From contig OZ345352.1 of the NCBI GenBank assembly GCA_977006965.1, positions 372,001-436,000 of the forward strand: 64,000 bases of DNA, in the 5' to 3' direction. A program made the translations under genes and the position numbers. How positions within the stretch are numbered: position 1 is the stretch's first letter; each line of letters begins with the position of its first letter. Below the pieces are notes generated by a model. It saw only the letters and a list, made by a program, of their open reading frames with translations, was not told the DNA's origin and did no database searches. The DNA comes from Phymatolithon calcareum. Taxonomy: Eukaryota > Rhodophyta > Florideophyceae > Hapalidiales. Below are positions 1 to 9,838 of the stretch, piece by piece.

Positions 1-260
1 TCGAGAATCTCTGTCGTCTTCATCATCATCAGTTTCTCAAGAGCAGCTGTATCAGACATTGTTTCGCAATGAGCATCTCGCTCTGGGCGACCCAGCATAT
101 CACGTAGGCGAACTACGGCGACCAGAAATTCATTTCGAGTCGTGGGGAGTGGAGATGGTCTTTCTTCTGATGGCAATGATTGAATGATGCGGCGAAGATC
201 TGCCACAGTGCCGGAAACAACTTGCTCCAGAGGTATGGAAGCAAGGTTGTCCAAGGTCAC
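1..260 (-). CDS. Unknown protein, left-arm copy (cut by window edge)
   Basis: Partial mirror copy of the ORF at 8028-8597. Only about the first 86 codons are present because the window starts inside the gene. The frame is open throughout and differs from the right copy by about one residue (Gly for Ser near residue 17). I recognise no domain. As in the right copy, the frame has no ATG until codon 55, so the true start is uncertain. Confidence 0.4.
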   Translation of the reverse strand, partial: MTLDNLASIPLEQVVSGTVADLRRIIQSLPSEERPSPLPTTRNEFLVAVVRLRDMLGRPERDAHCETMSDTAALEKLMMMKTTEIL

Positions 261-654
261 TGAGTTGATCTGATCCGTGCGATTGATGTTGGGAGCTTGA
301 GGTGATGCGTTGACACTGCCATAAGTACTCGATTTGCACCGATTGACCCTTGCATCTACATATCCCTTCTCACAGATGGAACTGTCGCACGTGGCTCATG
401 AGCATTTCTTTTGCTTTACGGCCTTGTGCATATTATCCTGTCGCCTAATCGACCTTTACGCATTCACGCATTAACAGAGACGTTCGATACAGGAACTGCC
501 ACAGGCATCGCGCTTGCACGAATTTTCTGCTTCTTGAACCTTCCCGGACCTCTTTGTGTTCTCTCGAGTATCCGCCGGATTCGTGCTTTTCTCTTTCATG
601 TTTGGAATAAAATATCTTCCTCGTACCTTGAATGGCTATTTAAAATCGGACAGA

Positions 655-1917
655 CTTGCACTTTTCCCTGATTATTCTCCAGTCAATATCTGCGTGCCCT
701 TAACTCCTAGCTATGGCACTTTTTCCAGCCGCTCTTACAAGCATTTTCAAACTTTCACTCTTAGATCCCCAAGTATTGCCAAAGTGTTAATTTTAATAGC
801 GCTTGTGTTCATGTATGTCTTAGATAGCATATCATAAAGATTCAAAGGTCAATCTTTTCATGCTTTATTAGCTTCGCACGGGTTATATTTGAACGTCTTT
901 CAGCAGCCATGAAGCCTCTAGAGCCAAGCGCATATCTGAACGAATGCACTTTTTCATTAGCACCATCGATACCCTTTGTAAATGCTAAGACTCTTAAAGA
1001 GGGACTACAATTTTTAAGCCTTATCGAAACCTTTGCGACAGTTCTGACAATGGTTGTCATCAGATACATTGTGAGAGCCCTGAATCATTTCATGTGCACT
1101 GCAAGTTTAATTCGCGAAAAAGCCTTGAAATTGTTGAAATTCAAAAAGCAGTGGTGCCTGAGCAAAGAAGAATGGGTAGGCAGGTAGAATGGTAAACCCT
1201 CGCCATTCCAAATGCATGGGCATTAATAGGTCCTGAGACTCTCAGTGGCCATCTTGGTCGCTGCGTATTTCTTTTCCAGTGAACTAAACTCTCAAAAGTA
1301 ATGACTTGTAAATAGCTCTTTAGCAATAATTTCAGATTAGGATCAGGTATTCTGTTATGTCCGGGAAGGCGCATTTCCTAGTAGAAGTCTCTTGTGAGAA
1401 AATCTACGAATATATGCGCCATGCTTTCCCTTTTCCCCCGTAAATGATATCTACGCAGGAAGAACAAGTGAACATATCGTTCGTCGCTATGTTCGGAAGC
1501 TTCACTTGTAATAAGCAAGCTCAACCAAGTACCACTCACTGGGAAAATATCTAAGCAAATAGAGCACAGCGTTATTGCTCTCTTAGCCACTCTCCACGTT
1601 TAAAATGGAAATACATTAGAGTAGCGATTCGTTCAGTTTTTCACTTAGTCGTAGACGATGTACTCGCTCGATATCTGCAGAGGGGAATTCAAGCACAACC
1701 CATGCGAGCCTAATAAAGAATAAAAAGTCTGAACTTTGAACCTTTATGATACGCTATCGAACACATACATGAGCAAAAGAGCTATTGGAACTAACACTTT
1801 AAACGAACTCGGGGATCTTCAATTGCAAGTTTTGAAGACGCGGTTAGCAGCATTTGCAGTGCCAGAAGTCAAAGGCGCACAGATGTTGATTGAGTAATGG
1901 GCAGCAAAAGTTAAAAA
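655..1917. repeat. Inner inverted module pair, left arm
   Basis: Two modules of about 250 bp, at roughly 655-899 and 1668-1917, are imperfect reverse complements of each other (about 70 percent by eye) with a spacer near 770 bp. Shared landmarks are a segment reading like gatcccc, a segment around catgtatgt followed by gatagc, and a segment around tttattag followed by cgca. The large palindrome is thus built from arms that are themselves palindromic. No convincing protein is encoded between the modules. Confidence 0.65.
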
Positions 1918-1991
1918 TCTGCCCAGAGGCTCAATAACACCTGTCTTGTCCTGATACCTGTTCGGAGCGTTCGGTGGAGGCAATTAATCTA

Positions 1992-2291
1992 TTAACATGA
2001 TACAATGCCACACCACATCGGACCAGAACGAGTTACACATTTTCTTGAAGGAGTGCAGCCTATCCCTCCCGTCCTTAGTTTCCAACAGCAGCAAACCTTT
2101 ATCGATGTCAGAGGTATTTTACAAGTACCGCAACAGCTCCAAAGTCGGCATGGGCAGGTTGTGCACACCTGGACTGTACAAGAATCGCTTGCAGATGAGG
2201 CATCGCTTGCAGATGAGGCGCATATCAGAGAGAGAAACACGAATAGGTTGATTGTGAACCACATTGACAGCTTCATTTGTGAGGTTTTCAT
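1992..2291 (-). CDS. Small secreted cysteine-rich protein, left copy
   Basis: A 99-codon ORF starts at an ATG (2291). Residues about 1-29 form a classical signal peptide: a short polar start, then a hydrophobic core around residues 11-25. After a Ser/Ala/Asp repeat (ASSASD twice) comes a compact region with about 15 cysteines, including CC and CCC runs. It is likely exported and disulfide-bonded. A TATA box lies 68 bp upstream. The first 47 residues match the right-arm copy exactly, whereas the cysteine-rich part differs at many residues and lacks four residues. Function is unknown; a defence, cell-wall or signalling peptide are all possible. It is not assigned to any toxin family. Confidence 0.7.
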   Translation of the reverse strand: MKTSQMKLSMWFTINLFVFLSLICASSASDASSASDSCTVQVCTTCPCRLWSCCGTCKIPLTSIKVCCCWKLRTGGIGCTPSRKCVTRSGPMWCGIVSC

Positions 2292-2358
2292 CAGATGATT
2301 TCTTGGTGCACGATTGTCAGACCGATTTCCAGACTGAGAAAGAGAGGGAGGAGTGATT

Positions 2359-2366
2359 CTTTTATA
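2359..2366 (-). promoter_or_regulatory. TATA box of the left secreted-protein gene
   Basis: TATAAAAG on the minus strand, 68 bp upstream of the ATG. It is followed by a pyrimidine-rich initiator-like stretch. The identical arrangement occurs in the right arm, which supports a real core promoter. Confidence 0.6.
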
Positions 2367-3309
2367 ACCTTCGGCAGGGTTTCCTCCTACTATTTTTAAT
2401 CAGCGTGGGCAATCCCATGTTTCATTTCAAATAATTGCTCCATTCAGCTCAATCTATCTGTTAGAAGCAATTAAATGCTGCGAGATTTTTGAGTTTAAAC
2501 TATAAACTGGGCCTTAGATGCAACAGATAGGGCTTATTCTGGGAAGCAATTTGGCTGCTTCCCTCGAGAACTCAGCAGTCTCCACTTTTTGCACAGCGTA
2601 TCATACTGTACAGTAACTTCGAAGACGAGTGTTTGAAGTGTGCCGTGGATAGTATTCAAGTACTGTATTCCGTCCAGCATCGTCCCAACGGAATTGGAAC
2701 GCTTACGATAGAATTGAAGCAGCCGAAGAGCGACCGGACGCAACATACTATAGAAAGTCAGGTAGATGTCCTATGATAGTGTTTCTTTCAAAAACGTTTC
2801 TAAAGAAGTAAAGACACTGTAAAACTACATCCTGCTTGCAGTAGATATCTGTGATTCTATGGAACAAATATTGATCGTCTCAATACTCTTCTGATATCAA
2901 TTGATGGACATAGAACATTGAATTCGTGTGATTATTCCTGGAAGATTCTCGAAATATCTTTTATGGCTATTTTAGTACTTATCCAAAATTTGGCGTCATT
3001 TTCTGCAGAACGACACGGGTCATGGACAGGGCTCAATTCAATTTTACGGGTACGGATTGCTCTCAACAAACCAATATATAAATCCATACAAGTACGGGTC
3101 TCTCGAGTCAATCCCAAATTGATTGGGACATATATCTCTCTACGTAGGCATTGAACGATAACGTAGTTGGCAGCACTTCAACAAAACTACCTTTGTTTAC
3201 AGATGGTTCGCGGTCTTCAAACCAATACGTATTTCCGCACCTGACTCCAAATCCGTACTATACGGATTGGGATTCACGGAAATGTACGGATAATCGCGCC
3301 TGAGGCTTG

Positions 3310-3751
3310 GTCTATACCGGATTTTTTGTGTTGTGTTCGGAAGCAGTTTTGAAATTTGCGACATATAATTGGTTCGTCGCTTCTGTAAAGCGCTATGACA
3401 AAATTGTCAGCGATGAGATGGAAGCAAGCGAACACGACAAAAATTTTAACTTCTTTTCCGCGGTCAAGAAGTTAAGATAATTGTCGTGTCCGCATTTGGC
3501 GCGAATTTGCATTTTGGCGCGCGCTACAGTACGGAGCCTTAGGGCTAAATGCAAATTCGCGCCAAATGCGGACACGACAATTATGTTAACTTCTTGACCG
3601 CGGAAAAGAAGTTAAAATTTTAGTCGTGTTCGCTTGCTTCCATCTCATCGCTGGCAATTTTGTCATAGCGCTTTACAGAAGCGACGAACCAATTATATGT
3701 CGCAAATTTCAAAACTGCTTCCGAACACAACACAAAAAATCCGGTATAGAC
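3310..3751. repeat. Nested palindrome inside the loop
   Basis: About 205 bp of arm on each side of a spacer of about 30 bp (arms about 3310-3514 and 3547-3751). The ends read GTCTATACCGG and its reverse complement, the same motif that tips the large arms. Each arm contains a shorter hairpin whose stem is TTAACTTCTTTTCCGCGG-like. Related sequence recurs at 14583-14693. It is probably a foldback or MITE-type element. Confidence 0.8.
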
Positions 3752-4041
3752 TGAGGCTCGGTCTATACCGCACATGCCCGTGCCCGTGCCTGCCCGATGT
3801 AATTACAGTAGAACTGGGCAATTCCCACCTAGTCTATACCGGATTGTGTATGCCCTGTGCCAGAAATTCTATTTTAGATGACTGCATCCATGCATGGCTG
3901 GGCTCACCCACCGTCGTGCTCGTACTGCACTATTCTCCAATTTGTGGAAACTAATGATCGCGCTGACCGTTGCACAGAATGCGATAAATACCACCCAGGT
4001 AGCCCAGCACAACGGGCAAATCGGAGGAGCACGAGTACTGG

Positions 4042-4359
4042 TCAAGTCCATGACCGTACAGGGGCTCGCAATGCGACTGTAGTCCCCGGCCGCCCCTGTA
4101 GTAGTCTAAAAGCTCTTTTGAACTCGTAGTCACTCAAAAGACCGGTAACGCGTTCGAAACACTGCCGATCACGCCTACGCGATACTGAGCGAAATCGCCT
4201 CTCAAGATTGTCGCCAAACGATATGTCAACAAGCGAGAGCAAGACAGTGACGATGCTGCCCACAATAGCTACAGTATATTGCGCATCCATCGTCGACACC
4301 AATGACAACAGCGAACAGCAAAAACAGTGCGAAGGGGTCATGGAGGGGTAAACAAGCAT
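4042..4359 (-). CDS. Short putative membrane protein, loop copy
   Basis: A 105-codon ORF starts at ATG 4359; an internal Met at residue 24 aligns better with its relative. Residues about 27-46 form one hydrophobic, likely membrane-spanning segment (IVGSIVTVLLSLVD). An Arg/Ser-rich stretch follows, with the pattern RFRSVSRRRDR, and then a region beginning CFERVTG. The ORF at 14717-14977 encodes a recognisably similar protein: TMD, then IV, VLL, LVD, RYRS and RDR in the same order. Both copies sit beside the same hairpin repeat family, so gene and hairpin may travel together. Family and function are unknown. Confidence 0.5.
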   Translation of the reverse strand: MLVYPSMTPSHCFCCSLLSLVSTMDAQYTVAIVGSIVTVLLSLVDISFGDNLERRFRSVSRRRDRQCFERVTGLLSDYEFKRAFRLLQGRPGTTVALRAPVRSWT

Positions 4360-4394
4360 TGTCTTCGCGCCAAATCAAAAATTTGCGCCAAATG

Positions 4395-4487
4395 GGAAGC
4401 AAAACGGGCAGAACAGGACAGTTAACTTCTTTCCCGAGGGAAAGAAGTTAACTGTCCTGTTCTGCCCGTTCTGCCCGTTTTGCTTCC
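4395..4487. repeat. Near-perfect hairpin, TTAACTTCTTTCC family
   Basis: A 93-bp foldback with a 3-base loop. The stem includes GTTAACTTCTTTCCC and a GGCAGAACAGGAC block. The right side carries one extra copy of a 9-bp CTGCCCGTT unit. It shares the TTAACTTCTTT core with the hairpins at about 3450-3640 and 14600-14630. It would form a strong cruciform or RNA hairpin. Confidence 0.75.
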
Positions 4488-5130
4488 GAATGAAAAATTA
4501 CAGTACCGTTCAACCAATAATATGCCCTAAAATTCGGGCACGGGCATGGGCACAAGCGGTATAGACCGAGCCTGAGGCTGGATTATCCGTACATTTCCGT
4601 GAATCCCAATCCGTATAGTACGGATTTGGAGTCAGGTGCGGAAATTCGTATTGGTTTGAAGACCGCGAACCATCTGTAAACAAAGGTAGTTTTGTTGAAG
4701 TGCTGCCAACTACGTTATCGTTCAATGCCTACGTAGAGAGATATATGTCCCAATCAATTTGGGATTGACTCGAGAGACCCGTACTTGTATGGATTTATAT
4801 ATTGGTTTGTTGAGAGCAATCCGTACCCGTAAAATTGAATCGAGCCCTGTCCATGACCCGTGTCGTTCTGCAGAAAATGACGCCAAATTTTGGATAAGTA
4901 CTAAAATAGCCATAAAAGATATTTCGAGAATCTTCCAGGAATAATCACACGAATTCAATGTTCTATGTCCATCAATTGATATCAGAAGAGTATTGAGACG
5001 ATCAATATTTGTTCCATAGAATCACAGATATCTACTGCAAGCAGGATGTAGTTTTACAGTGTCTTTACTTCTTTAGAAACGTTTTTGAAAGAAACACTAT
5101 CATAGGACATCTACCTGACTTTCTATAGTA

Positions 5131-5528
5131 CAGTCAGACCTCGATAAATGGATGGGCAATGTGGAATCGTCCAATATTCTCAAAATCGAGGTTATTCTCA
5201 AGTCGAATTTTGAATCATAAGTTTTGGATCACACGTGTGCCGAACAGTAGCCATATTCTACTGTACTGTATGCCAATGGCAGGAGAAACATGCAAAGTAC
5301 TTACAGTATTCTACGAGTGAGGATATGCTCCGTGTACGCTAAACAAAATTATAACAAAATTTAAGGTATGCCCCGTGACCTCGAACATGAAGTAATGCTC
5401 CTATCAAATATTCTAGAATCCTTTAATTTTCGTTAAATTTAGGAGGATACGGTATTCGTGGAGCACTCGATTATGCTGCTAACCGAGGTTTTTCGAAAAA
5501 AGAGGTTCCATTTATCGAGGTCTGACTG
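5131..5528. mobile_element. Tc1/mariner-type MITE (pogo/Tigger-like termini), one arm only
   Basis: A 398-bp non-autonomous DNA transposon. Its terminal inverted repeats begin CAGTCAGACCTCGATAAATG and end with the reverse complement. The flanking target duplication is TA (5129-5130 and 5529-5530). The left arm of the palindrome preserves the empty site with a single TA (near 2746), which proves insertion after the arms were formed. The terminal motif CAGT-ACCTCG resembles pogo/Tigger elements. No transposase is encoded; an ORF starting inside its right end is incidental. Confidence 0.9.
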
Positions 5529-5909
5529 TATGTTGCGTCCGGTCGCTCTTCGGCTGCTTCAATTCTATCGTAAGCGTTCCAATTCCGTTGGGACGATGCT
5601 GGACGGAATACAGTACTTGAATACTATCCACGGCACACTTCAAACACTCGTCTTCGAAGTTACTGTACAGTATGATACGCTGTGCAAAAAGTGGAGACTG
5701 CTGAGTTCTCGAGGGAAGCAGCCAAATTGCTTCCCAGAATAAGCCCTATCTGTTGCATCTAAGGCCCAGTTTATAGTTTAAACTCAAAAATCTCGCAGCA
5801 TTTAATTGCTTCTAACAGATAGATTGAGCTGAATGGAGCAATTATTCGAAATGAAACATGGGATTGCCCACGCTGATTAAAAATAGTAGGAGGAAACCCT
5901 GCCGAAGGT

Positions 5910-5917
5910 TATAAAAG
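5910..5917 (+). promoter_or_regulatory. TATA box of the right secreted-protein gene
   Basis: TATAAAAG, 68 bp upstream of the ATG at 5985, followed by a CT-rich stretch that could be the initiator. Conserved in the mirror copy. Confidence 0.6.
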
Positions 5918-5984
5918 AATCACTCCTCCCTCTCTTTCTCAGTCTGGAAATCGGTCTGACAATCGTGCACCAAGAAATCATCTG

Positions 5985-6296
5985 ATGAAAACCTCACAAA
6001 TGAAGCTGTCAATGTGGTTCACAATCAACCTATTCGTGTTTCTATCTCTGATATGCGCCTCATCTGCAAGCGATGCCTCATCTGCAAGCGATTCTTGTAC
6101 AGTCCAGGTGTGCACAACCTGCCCCCAACCACCAAGATGCCGACGTTGGAGCTGTTGCGGTACTTGTAAAATACCTCGGACACCGATAAAGTTTTGCTGC
6201 TGTTGGAATCTACTGACGGGAGGGAGAGGCTGCAATCCTTCAAGAAAATGTGTAACTCGTTCTGGTCCGATGTGGTGTGGCATTGTATCATGTTAA
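5985..6296 (+). CDS. Small secreted cysteine-rich protein, right copy
   Basis: A 103-codon ORF starts at an ATG (5985). The signal peptide and spacer are identical to the left copy; the only change there is one synonymous base. The mature region carries an extra 12 bp, giving four extra residues (QPPR-like), and about seven amino-acid replacements, while the cysteine pattern is kept almost entirely. Every base change I could align in the mature region changes an amino acid. Downstream non-coding sequence is about 99 percent identical between arms. This pattern fits diversifying selection on an exported peptide. The product should leave the cell or enter the secretory pathway; its target is unknown. 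Confidence 0.7.
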   Translation: MKTSQMKLSMWFTINLFVFLSLICASSASDASSASDSCTVQVCTTCPQPPRCRRWSCCGTCKIPRTPIKFCCCWNLLTGGRGCNPSRKCVTRSGPMWCGIVSC

Positions 6297-6370
6297 TAGA
6301 TTAATTGCCTCCACCGAACGCTCCGAACAGGTATCAGGACAAGACAGGTGTTTTTGAGCCTCTGGGCAGA

Positions 6371-7633
6371 TTTTTAACTTTTGCTGCCCATTACTCAATC
6401 AACATCTGTGCGCCTTTGACTTCTGGCACTGCAAATGCTGCTAACCGCGTCTTCAAAACTTGCAATTGAAGATCCCCGAGTTTGTTTAAAGTGTTAGTTC
6501 CAATAGCTCTTTTGCTCATGTATGTGTTCGATAGCGTATCATAAAGGTTCAAAGTTCAGACTTTTTATTCTTTATTAGGCTCGCATGGGTTGTGCTTGAA
6601 TGCCCCTCTGCAGATATCAAGCGAGTACATCGTCTACGACTAAGTGAAAAACTGAACGAATCGCTACTCTAATGTATTTCCATTTTAAACGTGGAGAGTG
6701 GCTAAGAGAGCAATAACGCTGTGCTCTATTTGCTTAGATATTTTCCCAGTGAGTGGTACTTGGTTGAGCTTGCTTATTACAAGTGAAGCTTCCGAACATA
6801 GCGACGAACGATATGTTCACTTGTTCTTCCTGCGTAGATATCATTTACGGAGGAAAAGGGAAAGCATGGCGCATATATTCGTAGATTTTCTCACAAGAGA
6901 CTTCTACTAGGAAATGCGCCTTCCCGGACATAACAGAATACCTGATCCTAATCTGAAATTATTGCTAAAGAGCTATTTACAAGTCATTACTTTTGAGAGT
7001 TTAGTTCACTGGAAAAGAAATACGCAGCGACCAAGATGGCCACTGAGAGTCTCAGGACCTATTAATGCCCATGCATTTGGAATGGCGAGGGTTTACCATT
7101 CTACCTGCCTACCCATTCTTCTTTGCTCAGGCACCACTGCTTTTTGAATTTCAACAATTTCAAGGCTTTTTCGCGAATTAAACTTGCAGTGCACATGAAA
7201 TGATTCAGGGCTCTCACAATGTATCTGATGACAACCATTGTCAGAGCTGTCGCAAAGGTTTCGATAAGGCTTGAAAATTGTAGTCCCTCTTTAAGAGTCT
7301 TAGCATTTACAAAGGGTATCGATGGTGCTAATGAAAAAGTGCATTCGTTCAGATATGCGCTTGGCTCTAGAGGCTTCATGGCTGCTGAAAGACGTTCAAA
7401 TATAACCCGTGCGAAGCTAATAAAGCATGAAAAGATTGACCTTTGAATCTTTATGATATGCTATCGAAGACATACATGAACACAAGTGCTATTAAAATTA
7501 ACACTTTGGCAATACTTGGGGATCTAAGAGTGAAAGTTTGAAAATGCTTGTAAGAACGGCTGTAAAAAGTGCCATAGCTAGGAGTTAAGGGCACGCAGAT
7601 ATTGACTGGAGAATAATCAGGGAAAAGCGCAAG
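6371..7633. repeat. Inner inverted module pair, right arm
   Basis: Mirror of the pair in the left arm: modules at about 6371-6620 and 7389-7633 in opposite orientation. Short open frames lie between them (6698-6910 and 6914-7147, one frame separated by a TAG), but nothing marks them as a real gene, and they are equally present in the left arm. The arrangement resembles terminal inverted repeats of an older element now duplicated as part of the large palindrome. Confidence 0.6.
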
Positions 7634-8027
7634 TCTGTCCGATTTTAAATAGCCATTCAAGGTACGAGGAAGATATTTTATTCCAAACATGAAAGAGAAA
7701 AGCACGAATCCGGCGGATACTCGAGAGAACACAAAGAGGTCCGGGAAGGTTCAAGAAGCAGAAAATTCGTACAAGCGCGATGCCTGTGGCAGTTCCTGTA
7801 TCGAACGTCTCTGTTAATGCGTGAATGCGCAAAGGTCGATTAGGCGACAGGAAAATATGCACAAGGCCGTAAAGCAAAAGAAATGCTCATGAGCCACGTG
7901 CGACAGTTCCATCTGTGAGAAGGGATATGTAGATGCAAGGGTCAATCGGTGCAAATCGAGTACTTATGGCAGTGTCAACGCATCACCTCAAGATCCCAAC
8001 ATCAATCGCACGGATCAGATCAACTCA

Positions 8028-8597
8028 GTGACCTTGGACAACCTTGCTTCCATACCTCTGGAGCAAGTTGTTTCCAGCACTGTGGCAGATCTTCGCCGCA
8101 TCATTCAATCATTGCCATCAGAAGAAAGACCATCTCCACTCCCCACGACTCGAAATGAATTTCTGGTCGCCGTAGTTCGCCTACGTGATATGCTGGGTCG
8201 CCCAGAGCGAGATGCTCATTGCGAAACAATGTCTGATACAGCTGCTCTTGAGAAACTGATGATGATGAAGACGACAGAGATTCTCGACATGGGGCTCCAA
8301 AGAAGGTCGGATCTCATTACGGTCGTGAAACAGGCTCTACGCGCAGATCCTGAATTAAGCCCAAAGGAATTTGACGATAAGGATGGATCAAAAGGGGCGA
8401 TGGTGGCAATGATTTGGAAGGCTAAGACACAAGAAGGGCTATTGCACCAGTACGAAGACGCTGCCAAGAAGCACTCCGATGCACCTGCAGTTTCCGGGGC
8501 TGCGTCCTTACTAGAGAGGCTCCCTGACCCGTTGGTGGACCCGGACGAGGGATCAGGACAAAAAAAGAAAACGAAGAAAAATTTCTTGGATTGGTAG
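8028..8597 (+). CDS. Unknown acidic/basic protein, right-arm copy
   Basis: This is an open frame of 189 codons, and it can be extended upstream to 7893 without a stop. The codon at 8028 is GTG; the first in-frame ATG is at 8190, giving a protein of about 135 residues. The N-terminal half is rich in leucine and arginine and likely helical. A methionine run (MMM) lies near residue 79. The C-terminus is a charged, lysine-rich tail (KKKTKK) that could be a nuclear or nucleic-acid-binding tail. No family is recognised. The gene straddles the point where the window's palindrome coverage ends, so an inverted copy probably exists in full to the left. A Gag-like role for a mobile element is possible but unproven. 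Confidence 0.4.
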   Translation: MTLDNLASIPLEQVVSSTVADLRRIIQSLPSEERPSPLPTTRNEFLVAVVRLRDMLGRPERDAHCETMSDTAALEKLMMMKTTEILDMGLQRRSDLITVVKQALRADPELSPKEFDDKDGSKGAMVAMIWKAKTQEGLLHQYEDAAKKHSDAPAVSGAASLLERLPDPLVDPDEGSGQKKKTKKNFLDW

Positions 8598-9499
8598 AAT
8601 TCCCGTGAGAAAGATTTCAATAGAAGACGATGAAGAGGATTTTCGTCGAGGGCTCGGCGGCAAGAATATGGTGCTACTGAGCCAACTGGGGGTATATCCT
8701 TGTCGACAAAACTCCGTGGCTTTACTTCGGGTTCACGAACTCTTCGGTCCGACTATCCTATAACGCCTCATACAAGAGGGAGCGAATGTGGAGCTAGCTA
8801 TAAGGAACTGAACATGGAATCGCCGGGTGTAGAAGCATAAAATCCAGTGGTCGCCATGTTGATGGGCGTTTTAGCGTGGTTCAAAGCTGTGTTAAGGTTG
8901 GGAAAGAAGCTGTTGATTTTCTTCATGGTTGATCGATGCATCGATGGTCGATGGACCTTGATCGATAGCTGATGGATCCTCCCCTACTACTTGGGGCTCG
9001 CTACAATGTCTTATATACAATAAAATGATCTGGGAATAGAACTTCAGGAAGCTACCTTGAGGAGAAAAGCAAGCACCAAAAGGATGATACGGCATAGATT
9101 TCTATTCATCTTGTGCCCACGGAAATTCTCGAATTCATCTCACAAGGGCATATCTTGTGGGGGTTGAGAAAGGGAGTAAAACGGGAGAGAAAAACACGGT
9201 TGGAGCATTAGCTTATAGTTCTCGCAGGGAGCAAAGCCCAATTACTTATGCGAGGAGCTCTGTCAGCAAAGGTATTGCTCTTCATTGCAGAGCCGATAGA
9301 CTGAACAGGGAGACATTCTCTCGTGGTTTCGCTCTGCTTACAAGGCATTCGATTGCATACGGAGCAAGCCACTAAGGGTTCAGCGTCAACGAGTCTTCGA
9401 CAAATTGAAGAATCCCGAGATTTACACCGGGACCCTGCAGAACCGATGCCGAGCGAGGCAGAGGCTGTGTCTCTTGCGCGGATAATACACTAGAATCTC
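8598..9499. other. No gene recognised
   Basis: Only short open frames occur here (for example 9095-8892 on the minus strand and 9157-9375 starting with GTG). A TCGATG-rich stretch lies at 8930-8975. I see no domain, RNA gene or clear repeat. Confidence 0.5.
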
Positions 9500-9838
9500 A
9501 TGAACTACTCCACAATGGAAAAAGCCTTGGAAAAAAATATATGGATGGAGACAGCTCTTCGCCGTCTACATGCCCTACTCTACGTAGAGCGGAACCCAGA
9601 TATTCCAAGACAAACACTCTGGAAAATTGTAAGCCAGACTTTAGAAGCATACCCGAGATCGGCGGGAGAGGCCATCTTGATACCCGGACTGGAAGACGAG
9701 CTCGCAAAGGATGCGATCAATCGCATGAAGCAATCGAAGGCTCTAAATTCGTTCCACAAGTTCCGGTCAACTCGGGAGCAACAGAAAAACCAAACGAATG
9801 GAGAGCAGAAGAAAGGAGAGAAACCCATATTCGAATAG
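9500..9838 (+). CDS. Unknown protein, first frame of a frameshifted pair
   Basis: A 112-codon ORF from an ATG. The first 80 residues look like ordinary protein (helical, with paired aromatics and leucines). The end is Gln/Lys-rich low complexity. The ORF at 9541-10269 overlaps it in another frame and becomes protein-like only after about 9840. The two probably were one gene of about 250 residues, now split by an indel near 9800. No family is recognised. Confidence 0.35.
   Translation: MNYSTMEKALEKNIWMETALRRLHALLYVERNPDIPRQTLWKIVSQTLEAYPRSAGEAILIPGLEDELAKDAINRMKQSKALNSFHKFRSTREQQKNQTNGEQKKGEKPIFE

Larger units (their letters stand above)
1..3319 (+). repeat. Left arm of a giant inverted repeat (palindrome)
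   Basis: This stretch is the reverse complement of the right arm at 4558-8287. Base 1 pairs with base 8287, and the arms stay in register apart from a 398-bp insertion and a 12-bp indel in the right arm. Identity is very high by eye, with long runs lacking any mismatch. The arm ends inward at a short motif, ggtctataccg, which is also the tip of the right arm. The left end lies outside the window, so the full arm is longer than seen. The arm contains a small secreted-protein gene, an inner pair of inverted modules and the start of a 189-residue ORF. Confidence 0.95.
4558..8287 (-). repeat. Right arm of the giant inverted repeat
   Basis: Reverse-complement partner of 1-3319. It is longer because a small DNA transposon (5131-5528) inserted here and not in the left arm, and because the secreted-protein gene carries an extra 12 bp. 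The two arms enclose a 1,238-bp loop (3320-4557) that holds its own palindrome, a hairpin and a membrane-protein ORF. Near-identity of the arms implies either recent duplication or continuing gene conversion between them. Confidence 0.95.

Noticed and set aside
2932-3117. 61-codon minus-strand ORF also present in the mirror arm (4759-4944)
   Set aside because: Both copies are open only because the arms are nearly identical; no start context, signal or domain supports coding.
6698-7147. Two consecutive ORFs between the inner modules of the right arm
   Set aside because: They share a frame but are split by a TAG, begin with GTG, and have no recognisable domain; conservation is explained by arm identity.
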